Assembly: GCA_030667205.1 (NCBI GenBank)
Contig: DAOUWH010000004.1
Location: 1-15,555, forward strand
DNA: 15,555 nt
Reading direction: 5' to 3'
Source: Nitrospirota bacterium
GTDB lineage: Bacteria; Nitrospirota; Thermodesulfovibrionia; Thermodesulfovibrionales; JdFR-86
The notes under the pieces are model-generated. The model was not told the origin of the DNA, did no database searches, and saw only the letters and a list, made by a program, of their open reading frames with translations. The translations under genes and the position numbers were made by a program. This document shows, piece by piece, positions 1 to 8,688 of the stretch. How positions within the stretch are numbered: the first letter of the stretch is position 1; each line of letters begins with the position of its first letter.

Positions 1-966
1 CGCATTAAGGACAGGCCTGCATACCTTATCGCCGAGAGCGACCTTAACGACGTCCGCGTGATAAACCCTCCGGAGCTTGGCGGCTACGGGCTCGACGCCC
101 AGTGGAACGACGACTTCCACCACGCCCTCCACACGCTCCTTACGGGCGAGTCCGCGGGCTACTACGTGGACTTCGGCAGCCTTGGGCACATGGGCAAGGC
201 CCTCAGGGAGGGTTTCGTATACTCCGGAGAGCACTCGAAGTTCAGGGGACAAAGGCATGGCTCCTCCACTGCCACGAGGCCTGTAAACCAGTTTGTGGTG
301 TGCTCCCAGAACCACGACCAGGTAGGAAACCGGATGCTTGGGGACAGACTGGCAAGCAGCCTTCCGGTGGATAAGTTGAAGCTTGCCGCGGCGATGGTGG
401 TGCTTTCGCCGTATCTGCCGCTTCTGTTCATGGGCGAGGAATACGGCGAGACAGCGCCTTTTCAGTACTTCACAAGCCACTCAGACCCCGCCCTCGCCGA
501 GTCCATAAGGGAAGGCAGGCGGAAGGATTTTTTACAGGAATTCCGCTGGCAGGGCGAGGTGCCCGACCCGCAGTCCGAAGAGACCTTCAACCACTCGAAA
601 ATCAACCCGGAACTCCGGCGAAGCGGACAGCACGGAGAGCTTTTCGAATTCTACAAAACACTCATAAGCATAAGAAAACATCACCCCGCCATCCATGCGG
701 CTGACAGGGAACGCATCGAGGTCACGGAACATCCCGAACAGAAGGTTATCGTCGTTCTAAGCCAGCACGATGATGAGCAGATGTTCTTTGCCGCGAGCTT
801 CAACGACTCCCCTGTTACTATAAAAACCACCGTACAAGGAGAATGGCAAAAGATTCTGGATTCGTCGTCCGGTGAAAACTCTGGCGGGAATGCTGATTTT
901 TCTGGTATGATAGACAGCGAAATCCATCTAAACCCTTATTGCTTCAACCTTTATAAGGCGGAATAG
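1..966 (+). CDS. treZ: Malto-oligosyltrehalose trehalohydrolase (TreZ), C-terminal part, 5' end outside window
   Basis: TreZ is a cytoplasmic GH13 enzyme that cleaves the bond next to the trehalose end of maltooligosyl-trehalose, releasing trehalose. The frame is open from base 1, so the GTG at 58 is internal; 321 codons of a family usually near 560-620 residues are present. LIAESDLND (codons 9-17) carries the expected catalytic acid Glu at bases 34-36, followed by GGYGLDAQWNDDFHHALH. SQNHDQVGNR carries the third catalytic Asp at 316-318. The nucleophile Asp lies upstream of the window. MGEEYGE and the tail after about base 640 (YKTLISIRKHHPAI, then a beta-rich domain) match the usual end of the family. 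The gene stops 3 bp before the GH57 gene and shares an operon with treY, its pathway partner. The call is firm; only the missing 5' end is unknown. Confidence 0.95.
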   Translation, partial: RIKDRPAYLIAESDLNDVRVINPPELGGYGLDAQWNDDFHHALHTLLTGESAGYYVDFGSLGHMGKALREGFVYSGEHSKFRGQRHGSSTATRPVNQFVVCSQNHDQVGNRMLGDRLASSLPVDKLKLAAAMVVLSPYLPLLFMGEEYGETAPFQYFTSHSDPALAESIREGRRKDFLQEFRWQGEVPDPQSEETFNHSKINPELRRSGQHGELFEFYKTLISIRKHHPAIHAADRERIEVTEHPEQKVIVVLSQHDDEQMFFAASFNDSPVTIKTTVQGEWQKILDSSSGENSGGNADFSGMIDSEIHLNPYCFNLYKAE

Positions 967-969
967 CAT

Positions 970-3408
970 ATGAAGCGTTTCCTGTGCATTCACGGACACT
1001 TTTATCAGCCGCCGAGGGAAAACCCCTGGCTCGAAGAGGTCGAGATACAGGACAGCGCATATCCCTACCACGACTGGAACCAGCGGATAACCGCGGAGTG
1101 CTACTCAAACAACACGGCCTCAAGAATTCTCGATGAGGAGATGCGCATCACCGACATCGTAAGCAACTACGCAAAGATAAGCTTCGACATGGGGCCCACG
1201 CTCCTTCAGTGGCTCCAGAAGAATTCTCCCGCTACCTATAACGCCATCATCGAGGCCGACAAGCTCAGCCTGAAGTGGCGTTCGGGCCACGGCGCCGCCA
1301 TGGCGCAGGCTTACAACCACATGATAATGCCCCTCGCCTCCGAAAGGGACAAGAAAACGCAGATACTGTGGGGTATCGGGGACTTCAAACACCGCTTTGG
1401 CCGCGACCCCGAAGGCATGTGGCTTCCGGAAACGGCCGTCGACCTTGCCACGCTGGATATCCTTGCCTCTCTGGGCATAAGCTTCACGGTGCTTGCACCC
1501 CACCAGGCGCATAGGATCCGCAAGAAAGGCGCAAGGGAATGGGAAGACGTCTCCGGCGCGAAGATAGACCCTAAAGTCCCCTACACATGCAACCTGCCAT
1601 CGGGCAGGAAGATAACCCTGTTCGTTTATGACGGGCCCATCTCGAGGGCAGTGGCCTTCGAGGGGCTCCTTGACAGCGGCGAGCAATTCGCGCAACGGCT
1701 CCTTGGAGGTTTTTCAGATGAAAACGGTGGCACCCAGCTCATGCACATGGCCACCGACGGCGAGTCCTACGGCCACCACCACAGGTTCGGAGACATGGCC
1801 CTCTCATACACGCTTGACTACATCGAATCAAACGGCCTTGCGCGCATAACCAACTACGGTGAATTCCTCGAGGCCAACCCTCCAAAGCACGAAGTGGAAA
1901 TATACGAGAATACCTCGTGGAGCTGCTCGCACGGCGTAGAGAGGTGGCGTAGCGACTGCGGCTGCTCCTCGGGCGCCAACCCCAAGTGGCAGCAGCAGTG
2001 GCGCGCACCCCTCAGAGAGGCGCTTGATGCGCTCAGCGACGAGCTTGCCTCGGGATATGAGCAGGCGGCATTAAAGTACCTAAAAGACCCCTGGGCCGCC
2101 AGGGACGATTACATCGGCGTCATACTGGACCGCTCGGACGAAAACCTTACGGGGTTCTTCCACAAGCACGCCAGGAGAGAGTTCAACCTTACCCAGAAGG
2201 TCTCGACATTAAAACTCCTTGAGCTTCAGAGACACGCGATGCTCATGTACACAAGTTGCGGATGGTTCTTCGACGACATATCCGGCATCGAGACGGTGCA
2301 GGTGCTCCAGTACGCCGGACGGGCCATTCAGCTTGCCAAAGAGGTGCTCGGCTCAAAACTCGAACCCGGCTTCACCGCCTCGCTTAAGGCCGCACAGAGC
2401 AACGTGCCCGAATACGGCAACGGCTCGCAGATCTACGAGCAATTCGTCAAGCCCTATGCGCTTGACCTCCGGAAAGTGGCCGCCCACTATGCGATAAGCT
2501 CGCTCTTTGAGGACTACTCCGATGAGACCCATATTTACTGCTACAGGGTAAAGCGCCAGGACTACCGTAGAGTGCAGGCTGGGAAGTCCGAACTCGTCAC
2601 GGGACGCAGCCTTATCACTTCAGAGATTACGGGCGAAAGCGGCAAGCTCAGCTTTAGCGTGATTCATCTCGGAAACCACGACTTCAACTGCGGCGTCAGA
2701 AGGTTCGTGGGGAACAAGGCCTATCAGGAAATGACCGGCGAGATAAAAAGTGCGTTCGAAAGCGGGGCCTTTGCCGATGTGGTAAGGCTGCTGGATACGC
2801 ACTTCGGCACATACAGCTACTCGCTGAAGGACCTGTTCAGGGACGAGCAGCGCATGGTACTCGAAACACTCCTGAAGGATACGATGGAGAGTTTTGAGGC
2901 GTCTTACCGCAGGATGTACGAAGACAACCGCATCCTCATGGGCTTTCTCAAGGAGACCGGCATCCCCATTCCCAGAAGCTTCTATACCGCCGCGGAGTTC
3001 ATCCTGAACCTCGACCTGAAAAGGCAGATTCAGGCGGAGTTCGACAGCGATACCATCGGGGATATACTCCGGGATGCCAAACACTGGAAGGTGTCGCTGA
3101 ACAAGGCCGACCTTGAATTCTCCCTGAAAAACTCGCTTGATGAGAGGATGCAGAAGTTTTCCGAAAACCCGTCGGACATCGAAACGCTCGAAGAAGTGGG
3201 AAAGACTATCGAGACCGCCCTCACACTGCCCCTCAGGCATAACTTCTGGATGGTCCAGAACCTCTACTATTCGATGGCGAAGACCGTTTATCCCGATTTC
3301 GCACAGAGGGTCCCGAAGGACAGGGACGCCTCCCTCTGGGTCGAGAGGTTCAAGTCCCTGGGCGAGAAACTGAACTTCAACATAGAGTCCGTCCTCTCGG
3401 AGGGATAG
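970..3408 (+). CDS. GH57 family glycoside hydrolase with DUF3536 domain, exact reaction unknown
   Basis: This is an 812-residue protein with an N-terminal GH57-type domain. HGHFYQPP (residues 8-15) is the family's first motif. MWLPETAVD holds the likely nucleophile Glu154, and ATDGESYGHHH holds the likely acid/base Asp263; these roles are inferred from GH57 motif positions. A Cys/His cluster follows (C319, H321, C330, C332, in SCSHGVERWRSDCGC), which may bind a metal or stabilise the fold. The C-terminal half (about 340-800) is mostly helical, matching DUF3536. There is no signal peptide, so it is probably cytoplasmic. The start is ATG 970, with AAGGCGG at 955-961 as a plausible ribosome site. 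It lies between treZ and treY, which suggests action on glycogen or maltodextrin, perhaps debranching or trimming for TreY. No reaction is established that I know of; an amylase or glucanotransferase is equally possible. Confidence 0.85.
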   Translation: MKRFLCIHGHFYQPPRENPWLEEVEIQDSAYPYHDWNQRITAECYSNNTASRILDEEMRITDIVSNYAKISFDMGPTLLQWLQKNSPATYNAIIEADKLSLKWRSGHGAAMAQAYNHMIMPLASERDKKTQILWGIGDFKHRFGRDPEGMWLPETAVDLATLDILASLGISFTVLAPHQAHRIRKKGAREWEDVSGAKIDPKVPYTCNLPSGRKITLFVYDGPISRAVAFEGLLDSGEQFAQRLLGGFSDENGGTQLMHMATDGESYGHHHRFGDMALSYTLDYIESNGLARITNYGEFLEANPPKHEVEIYENTSWSCSHGVERWRSDCGCSSGANPKWQQQWRAPLREALDALSDELASGYEQAALKYLKDPWAARDDYIGVILDRSDENLTGFFHKHARREFNLTQKVSTLKLLELQRHAMLMYTSCGWFFDDISGIETVQVLQYAGRAIQLAKEVLGSKLEPGFTASLKAAQSNVPEYGNGSQIYEQFVKPYALDLRKVAAHYAISSLFEDYSDETHIYCYRVKRQDYRRVQAGKSELVTGRSLITSEITGESGKLSFSVIHLGNHDFNCGVRRFVGNKAYQEMTGEIKSAFESGAFADVVRLLDTHFGTYSYSLKDLFRDEQRMVLETLLKDTMESFEASYRRMYEDNRILMGFLKETGIPIPRSFYTAAEFILNLDLKRQIQAEFDSDTIGDILRDAKHWKVSLNKADLEFSLKNSLDERMQKFSENPSDIETLEEVGKTIETALTLPLRHNFWMVQNLYYSMAKTVYPDFAQRVPKDRDASLWVERFKSLGEKLNFNIESVLSEG

Positions 3409-3417
3409 CGGCGCCAC

Positions 3418-6417
3418 ATGCAAGAGGAAAACCGAATCAGGGCGGTATTCGAAGAAGTCGCATCAGGGCTTCCGCTCAGAATTCCGGTCTCCACATACCG
3501 GCTCCAGTTCAACCGGGATTTCACTTTCTCCGATGCGTGCGATATCATCCCCTACCTCGACGCCCTGGGCATAACGGACATCTACGCCTCGCCCTACTTC
3601 AGGGCCCAGCCCGGAAGCACCCACGGCTACGACGTCACTGACCACAACAGCTTAAACCCCGATGCCGGCACACCCGAGGACTACGAAGCGATGACCGCCG
3701 CGCTCAGGGACCGCAGGATGGGCCTGATAACGGATATAGTGCCCAACCACATGAGCATCGCCGGCAGCGAGAACCCCTGGTGGACGGACGTCCTTGAAAA
3801 CGGCCAGTGCTCGCCCTACGCGTCCTTTTTCGATATAGACTGGAAACCCCTCAAGGAAGAACTCGAAGACAAGGTAATCCTGCCAATCCTGGGCGGCCAG
3901 TATGGCTATGTTCTTGAAAACCGGGAACTCAGGCTGTCGTTCGAAGAGGGCTCATTCTTCATCCGCTACTGGGAGCACCGCCTTCCGCTTGACCCTTCCA
4001 CCTTTGACATGGTGCTGACCCACCGCCAGGACGCCTTACGGGAAACCCTCAGCCTTGAAGACCCGGACTACCAGAAATTCCTGAGCATTGTAACCGCCCT
4101 AAAAAACCTTCCACCGCGCACCGAGCAAGACCAGGACAGGATAAAAGACCGACTCAGCGAGAATGAAAACTCTAAAAATAGATTGAAGGCCCTTTATGAG
4201 AGGTCTTCGGAGCTAAGGGCCTTCCTCGACGAAAACATCAGTATCTTCAATGGCACGCCGGGCAAGCCCGAAAGCTTCGACCTCATGGACAAACTACTTT
4301 CGGCGCAGGCATACAGGCTTTCGTTCTGGCGCGTGGCCACCGAGGAGATAAACTATCGCAGGTTCTTCGACATAAACGACCTCGGCGCAATAAGGATGGA
4401 AGAGGAAAGGGTTTTCAACGAGGCCCACAGGCTTATACTCAGCCTGGTCCGGGAAGGCCGGGTCACGGGGCTCAGGGTAGACCATCCCGACGGCCTGCAT
4501 AACCCAACCGAGTATTTCAGGCGGCTCCAGGAGGGGTGCTTTATCGCCATGTGCCTCGGGAAGCTCGACGATAGCGAAGGCGGCGAGAAATACAGGGAGA
4601 TATACAGGGAAGCGCTCTCGGCCTCTCCCAAGGGACCTTTACGACGGCCTCTGTACATCGTCGGCGAGAAGATACTCATGGAGAGCGAGAGGCTCTCGCC
4701 GGAGTGGCCCATATTCGGCACCACGGGCTACGGGTTCATGAACTCCGTAAACGGCGTATTCATCGACCCGTCCAACGCAAAGGCCATCGACAAAATCTAT
4801 ACGGGGTTTACAAAGCAGACCGTGAGGTATCCGGAACTCTCCTATGCGAAGAAAAAGCTCATCATGGAGACCTCCATGTCAAGCGAGATAAACGTGCTCG
4901 GGCACCGCCTCAACCGCATCTCAGAGCGCGACCGCCACTACAGGGACTTCACACTGAACAACCTCATCGACGCCATTGTCGAGGTAATTGCCTTCTTCCC
5001 GGTCTACAGGACATACATATCGGCCTCCGGCATAAGCGACAACGACCGCCGCTACATCGAGGCCGCGGTATCAAAGGCAAGGCGCAGGAGCCTCGAAATC
5101 AGCCCCCTGGTCTTTGATTTCATAAGGGACGTGCTCCTCCTTGAGTACCCCCGCCAGAGGGACGACGAGGACCTCAGGGGCGAGTGCCTTGACTTCACGA
5201 TGAAGTTCCAGCAGCTCACCGGCCCTGTAATGGCAAAAGGGGTCGAGGACACCGTATTTTATACCTACAACCGCCTCGCCTCGCTTAACGAGGTGGGCGG
5301 AAACCCCGAGAGGCTGGGCATGACCGTGGAGGCCTTCCAGGGCCAGAACATAGAAAGGCAAAAGCACTGGCCCCACACACTTATAGCGACCTCCACGCAC
5401 GACTCCAAAAGGAGCGGGGACGTAAGGGCAAGGATAAACGTCCTTTCGGAGTTGCCGGCCCACTGGAGAGAGGCCATCATCAGATGGGCCAGGATAAACA
5501 GGAAGTTCAAAGGCAAAATAGAAGGCCGGCTCGTCCCCGACCGCAACGAGGAATACCTCCTCTACCAGAGCCTCATCGGCGCATGGCCCATAGGCGAGAT
5601 GGATGAGGCGGAGTTCGGGGAGTTTGTCGAGAGGATCCAGAACTACATGGTCAAGGCAGTAAGAGAGGCCAAGACGAACTCAAGCTGGCTCAACCCCAAC
5701 AGCGATTACGAGGACGCGGTTGTAAATTTCACGAAAAAAATTCTCAACTCAAGCCGGTTCCTGACCGATTTTAAACCTTTCAAAGAAAAGGTCGCGCACT
5801 ACGGGATGTTCAACTCTCTTTCGCAGACGCTCCTTAAGATAACGTCGCCGGGAGTGCCGGACATGTATCAGGGCACCGAGCTATGGGCGCTTACGCTCGT
5901 CGACCCCGACAACCGCATGCCCGTGGACTACGCCTTAAGAATAACCATGCTTGAGGGACTCAGAACGCTTGAGTCCACCAAGGAGAGGGCGTCGTTCGCA
6001 AGAGAGCTTTTAGATACGAAGTCCGACGGCAGGATCAAGTTATACCTCATATACAAGGCCTTGGGCTTCAGGCGGCAAAACAGTGAACTATACTCCGGCG
6101 GCGAGTACGTGCCGCTTCACACCTCGGGCAGACACTCAGAACGTATCATCGCCTCCGGGCAATTTAATGACGGGGAAGCCGCGATAACGGTCGTGCCCCG
6201 GCTGCTTGCGGGCCTTGCGGGCGCGGACGAAGCCCCGATCGGGGAGCTCTGGGAAGACACATCAATACATATTCCCACCGAAAGAGCGGCCCCGGCTTAC
6301 AGGAACATCTTTACGGACGAGACAGTCATGCCAGTGGAGCAAGACGGGATACCGGTCATCAGGGTCGCCGATGTGCTTAAAAACTTCCCCGTGGCACTCT
6401 TACAGAAGGAGGCGTGA
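3418..6417 (+). CDS. treY: Malto-oligosyltrehalose synthase (TreY)
   Basis: TreY is a cytoplasmic GH13 enzyme that rearranges the reducing-end alpha-1,4 bond of a maltodextrin into the alpha,alpha-1,1 bond of trehalose, making the TreZ substrate. It has 999 residues, at the long end for the family. The N-terminus shows IPVSTYRLQFNRDFTF (22-37) and YASPYFRAQPGSTHGYDVTD. DIVPNHMSI is the first GH13 region. The expected catalytic residues are Asp355 (GLRVDHPDGL), Glu417 (VGEKIL) and Asp662 (STHDSKRSGDVRARI). GVEDTVFYTYNRL and PGVPDMYQGTELW are family-typical, and the protein ends in VLKNFPVALL, so it is intact. The start is ATG 3418, 9 bp after the GH57 stop; the nearest GGAGG (3399-3403) is 14 bases away, so initiation may rely on coupling. 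The stop TGA overlaps the next start. Confidence 0.97.
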   Translation: MQEENRIRAVFEEVASGLPLRIPVSTYRLQFNRDFTFSDACDIIPYLDALGITDIYASPYFRAQPGSTHGYDVTDHNSLNPDAGTPEDYEAMTAALRDRRMGLITDIVPNHMSIAGSENPWWTDVLENGQCSPYASFFDIDWKPLKEELEDKVILPILGGQYGYVLENRELRLSFEEGSFFIRYWEHRLPLDPSTFDMVLTHRQDALRETLSLEDPDYQKFLSIVTALKNLPPRTEQDQDRIKDRLSENENSKNRLKALYERSSELRAFLDENISIFNGTPGKPESFDLMDKLLSAQAYRLSFWRVATEEINYRRFFDINDLGAIRMEEERVFNEAHRLILSLVREGRVTGLRVDHPDGLHNPTEYFRRLQEGCFIAMCLGKLDDSEGGEKYREIYREALSASPKGPLRRPLYIVGEKILMESERLSPEWPIFGTTGYGFMNSVNGVFIDPSNAKAIDKIYTGFTKQTVRYPELSYAKKKLIMETSMSSEINVLGHRLNRISERDRHYRDFTLNNLIDAIVEVIAFFPVYRTYISASGISDNDRRYIEAAVSKARRRSLEISPLVFDFIRDVLLLEYPRQRDDEDLRGECLDFTMKFQQLTGPVMAKGVEDTVFYTYNRLASLNEVGGNPERLGMTVEAFQGQNIERQKHWPHTLIATSTHDSKRSGDVRARINVLSELPAHWREAIIRWARINRKFKGKIEGRLVPDRNEEYLLYQSLIGAWPIGEMDEAEFGEFVERIQNYMVKAVREAKTNSSWLNPNSDYEDAVVNFTKKILNSSRFLTDFKPFKEKVAHYGMFNSLSQTLLKITSPGVPDMYQGTELWALTLVDPDNRMPVDYALRITMLEGLRTLESTKERASFARELLDTKSDGRIKLYLIYKALGFRRQNSELYSGGEYVPLHTSGRHSERIIASGQFNDGEAAITVVPRLLAGLAGADEAPIGELWEDTSIHIPTERAAPAYRNIFTDETVMPVEQDGIPVIRVADVLKNFPVALLQKEA

Positions 6418-6419
6418 TG
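6401..6419 (+). promoter_or_regulatory. Ribosome binding site and stop/start overlap setting the binding-protein start
   Basis: AAGGAGG at 6406-6412 lies 4 bases before ATG 6417, whose A is the last base of the treY stop TGA (6415-6417). A GTG at 6414 is in the same frame but only 1 base from this site, so ATG 6417 is the better start. The overlap implies coupled translation of treY and the binding protein. Confidence 0.7.
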
Positions 6420-7682
6420 AAAAGAGCGTTTTTTTTATTGTTATGTATCCTCGTTTCGGCATACAGTTGTAAAAAGACGGAGACACCCGCTCCAGAGAAG
6501 ACCACGGTCGTGTTCAAGCACGGAAAGATAGCCGGGGACCCGGCGCTGTTTCAGGAGCTGCTTGATGAGTTCGAGCGCCAGAACCCGGACATCGACTTAA
6601 GGGACGAGGCCCTTCCGGCCTCCACGGACGAGCAGCACCAGTTCTACGTGATTAACCTCGAAGGCAAGGGCCCGGAGTTCGACGTCCTGAGCATGGACGT
6701 GATATGGGTGCCGGAGTTCGCGCGCGCCGGGTGGCTCCGCGACCTGAGCCATCTCGTGCCGGAGCCTCAAAGAGAGGAGTTCTTCCCGGGCCCGATGCAG
6801 GCCGTCACATACCGGGAAAAACTCTGGGCCGTGCCGTGGTACATTGACGCCGGGCTCCTTTACTACCGCAAGGACCTGCTCGAAAAACACGGCTTCGAGC
6901 CCCCCCGCACCTGGGCAGAGCTTATCAGCATATCAAAGGCGATAACCGCCAAGGAGCCGGATACCTACGGCTTCATCTGGCAGGGCAAACAGTACGAGGG
7001 GCTCGTCTGCAACGTGCTTGAGTACATGTGGAGCAACCGGGGCAACGTCCTCAGGGAGGGACGGCCAGTGCTCGCAAGCCCCGAAAACATCGAGGCCCTG
7101 GGCTTCATGCGCGACCTCATCGTCAGGCACAAGGTAACGCCCGAGCTCGTCACCACCGCCATCGAGGAGCCCACAAGACACATCTTCGGAAACGGCAACG
7201 CCGTGTTCCTCCGGAACTGGCCCTATGCGTGGAACATCTTTGAAAAGGAAGGCTCAGCCATAAAAGGAAAAGTAGGGGTCTCGGTGCTTCCGGCGTTTGA
7301 GGGCGGCGAGCATGCCGCAACCCTGGGGGGCTGGCAACTCGGCATAAACCGTTACTCCAGAAACCCCGAGGCCGCAGAGAGACTGGTAAGATTTCTTACG
7401 TCCCCTTCGGCCCAGAAGACCCTGGCCCTCACCATCGGTTACAAACCCACCAGGAAGTCTTTATACGAAGACAGAGAGTTAAGGGCAGAGCAGCCCTTCA
7501 TCGCGGGCCTCTACGACGTCTTCATGCACGCAAGGCCCCGCCCGGTCTCGCCTTATTACATGATGATGACACAGGCCATGCAACCGGAGTTCAGCGCCGC
7601 GATATCCGGCATGAAGACGCCCGAGGAGGCCCTTAGAGATGCCCAGAAAGAACTCAAGCGCATAATGGAGACCGCGGAGTAA
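6417..7682 (+). CDS. ABC sugar importer substrate-binding lipoprotein (family 1, LpqY/MalE-like)
   Basis: This is the extracytoplasmic receptor of the ABC importer encoded downstream; it captures a sugar and hands it to the two permeases. It has 421 residues from ATG 6417. The N-terminus is a lipoprotein signal: MKR, a hydrophobic run (residues 4-16), then Cys18 in a loose lipobox (AYSC; Tyr at -2 and Ala at -3 are atypical). The mature part opens with TVVFKHGKIAGDPALFQELLDEF, typical of family 1 binding proteins. FDVLSMDVIWVPEFARAGWL resembles trehalose/maltose-binding members, and WYIDAGLLYYRKDLL, LGGWQLGINRYS and MMMTQAMQPEFSAAI are further hallmarks. It overlaps treY by one base, tying uptake to the trehalose genes. 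Trehalose or maltodextrin is the likely ligand, inferred from context and resemblance; the sequence alone cannot settle it. Confidence 0.9.
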   Translation: MKRAFFLLLCILVSAYSCKKTETPAPEKTTVVFKHGKIAGDPALFQELLDEFERQNPDIDLRDEALPASTDEQHQFYVINLEGKGPEFDVLSMDVIWVPEFARAGWLRDLSHLVPEPQREEFFPGPMQAVTYREKLWAVPWYIDAGLLYYRKDLLEKHGFEPPRTWAELISISKAITAKEPDTYGFIWQGKQYEGLVCNVLEYMWSNRGNVLREGRPVLASPENIEALGFMRDLIVRHKVTPELVTTAIEEPTRHIFGNGNAVFLRNWPYAWNIFEKEGSAIKGKVGVSVLPAFEGGEHAATLGGWQLGINRYSRNPEAAERLVRFLTSPSAQKTLALTIGYKPTRKSLYEDRELRAEQPFIAGLYDVFMHARPRPVSPYYMMMTQAMQPEFSAAISGMKTPEEALRDAQKELKRIMETAE

Positions 7683-7758
7683 TCTATTTCCCAGAGGGCC
7701 TGGCTGCCATTCCTTCTAACACGTGAAGCAAACTTCCGCACCGCCTGATTTCGAGTTT

Positions 7759-7771
7759 GTGCCAGTGGCAC
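7759..7771. promoter_or_regulatory. Perfect 13-bp palindrome, candidate operator
   Basis: GTGCCAGTGGCAC is a perfect inverted repeat of two 6-bp arms around a central G. It lies in the 160-bp gap between the binding protein and the permease genes and overlaps the -35-like element of the candidate promoter there. A repressor site is plausible, but a single copy could be chance. Confidence 0.35.
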
Positions 7772-7792
7772 CACAGGTACATCAGGTATAAT
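7765..7792 (+). promoter_or_regulatory. Candidate sigma70 promoter for the permease-ATPase genes
   Basis: A perfect -10 hexamer TATAAT (7787-7792) lies 16 bases after GTGGCA (7765-7770), which matches 4 of 6 bases of the -35 consensus. This would start transcription around base 7800, about 40 bases before ATG 7843. The rest of the gap (7683-7842) shows no credible gene and no clear terminator hairpin, so read-through from the binding-protein gene is also possible. Confidence 0.4.
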
Positions 7793-7842
7793 AAGTAATT
7801 CTGTTATGTGCAAGCACAAACCAAGAGGCTGGGACTGAGGAT

Positions 7843-8688
7843 ATGAGGAAAGAGGCGTCGGCAAGGTTCGTAGCACCATCCCTCCTGCTTATGTGCCTTG
7901 TCACCGTGTATCCGGTGTTCTACGTCCTGTGGCTGAGCCTCCATCGAAAACACCTGACCTTCGGGATCGAAAAATTCCTCGGCGTTGAGAACTACATAGC
8001 CCTCGCAGGAGACGCAAGGTTCTGGAACGCCCTGAAAAATACCGCCTACTTCACCGCCACCTCGGTATCGCTCGAGCTTGCGCTCGGCCTCGGCATCGCG
8101 CTCCTGATGAACAGAGCTTTTAAGCTCAAAGGCCTGATGAGGGCGGTGGTGCTCATCCCATGGGCCGTGCCCACCGTGGTCTCGGCACGCATGTGGGAGT
8201 GGCTCTACAACACGGACTTCGGCATCTTAAACTATCTCCTGGGCACGAAGGTCAACTGGCTCGGCAGCACCTTCTGGGCGATGAACGCCGCCGTGTTCAT
8301 GGACGTCTGGAAGACCACGCCCTTTGTAGCAATAATACTGATGGCAGGGCTTCAGACCATACCCGGAGAACTTTACCAGGCCGCGCGCGTGGACGGCGCG
8401 GGGCCATGGGCGGTGTTTAAGAACATCACCCTCCCGCTCCTTAAGCCCGTTATACTGGTGGTGCTGATATTCAGGACCCTCGATGCCTTCAGGGTCTTCG
8501 ACGCAATATACGTGCTTACCGGCGGAGGCCCGGCGCAGAGCACCGAGACGCTCTCGATATATGCCTACAAGGTGCTGTTTCAGACGCTCCAGTTCGGCTA
8601 CGGCTCGGCCATCTCGGTGATGGTTTTTCTTTTAGTCGGGGCCATAAGCGTGTTTTACATCAGGCTGCTAAGCAGGGGAATGCGATGA
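7843..8688 (+). CDS. ABC sugar transporter permease, MalF/SugA type
   Basis: This is one of two inner-membrane permeases of the importer. It has 281 residues and about six hydrophobic segments (near 10-32, 68-90, 101-118, 146-170, 200-213 and 254-276). The cytoplasmic EAA loop that docks on the ATPase is AARVDGAGPWAVFKNITLPL (residues 180-199), with the key Gly at 185. RAVVLIPWAVPTVVSARMWEWLYN and LTGGGPAQSTETL are typical of MalF/UgpA/SugA-type permeases. The start ATG 7843 has only a weak GAGG just upstream. It follows the binding-protein gene after a 160-bp gap. Its TGA overlaps the ClC start by 4 bp (ATGA), so its true partner, the MalG-type permease, comes only after the ClC gene. Confidence 0.94.
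   Translation: MRKEASARFVAPSLLLMCLVTVYPVFYVLWLSLHRKHLTFGIEKFLGVENYIALAGDARFWNALKNTAYFTATSVSLELALGLGIALLMNRAFKLKGLMRAVVLIPWAVPTVVSARMWEWLYNTDFGILNYLLGTKVNWLGSTFWAMNAAVFMDVWKTTPFVAIILMAGLQTIPGELYQAARVDGAGPWAVFKNITLPLLKPVILVVLIFRTLDAFRVFDAIYVLTGGGPAQSTETLSIYAYKVLFQTLQFGYGSAISVMVFLLVGAISVFYIRLLSRGMR

Noticed and set aside
58..60. GTG as the start of treZ
   Set aside because: The frame is open to base 1 and the residues before it include the conserved LIAESDLND catalytic motif.
2620..3423. 267-codon open frame antisense to the GH57 gene
   Set aside because: It has no recognisable motifs and lies entirely over a well-supported coding gene.
7766..7781. Sigma54 (-24/-12) promoter around TGGCAC
   Set aside because: The -12 GC is replaced by AC; the TATAAT further down is a better candidate.
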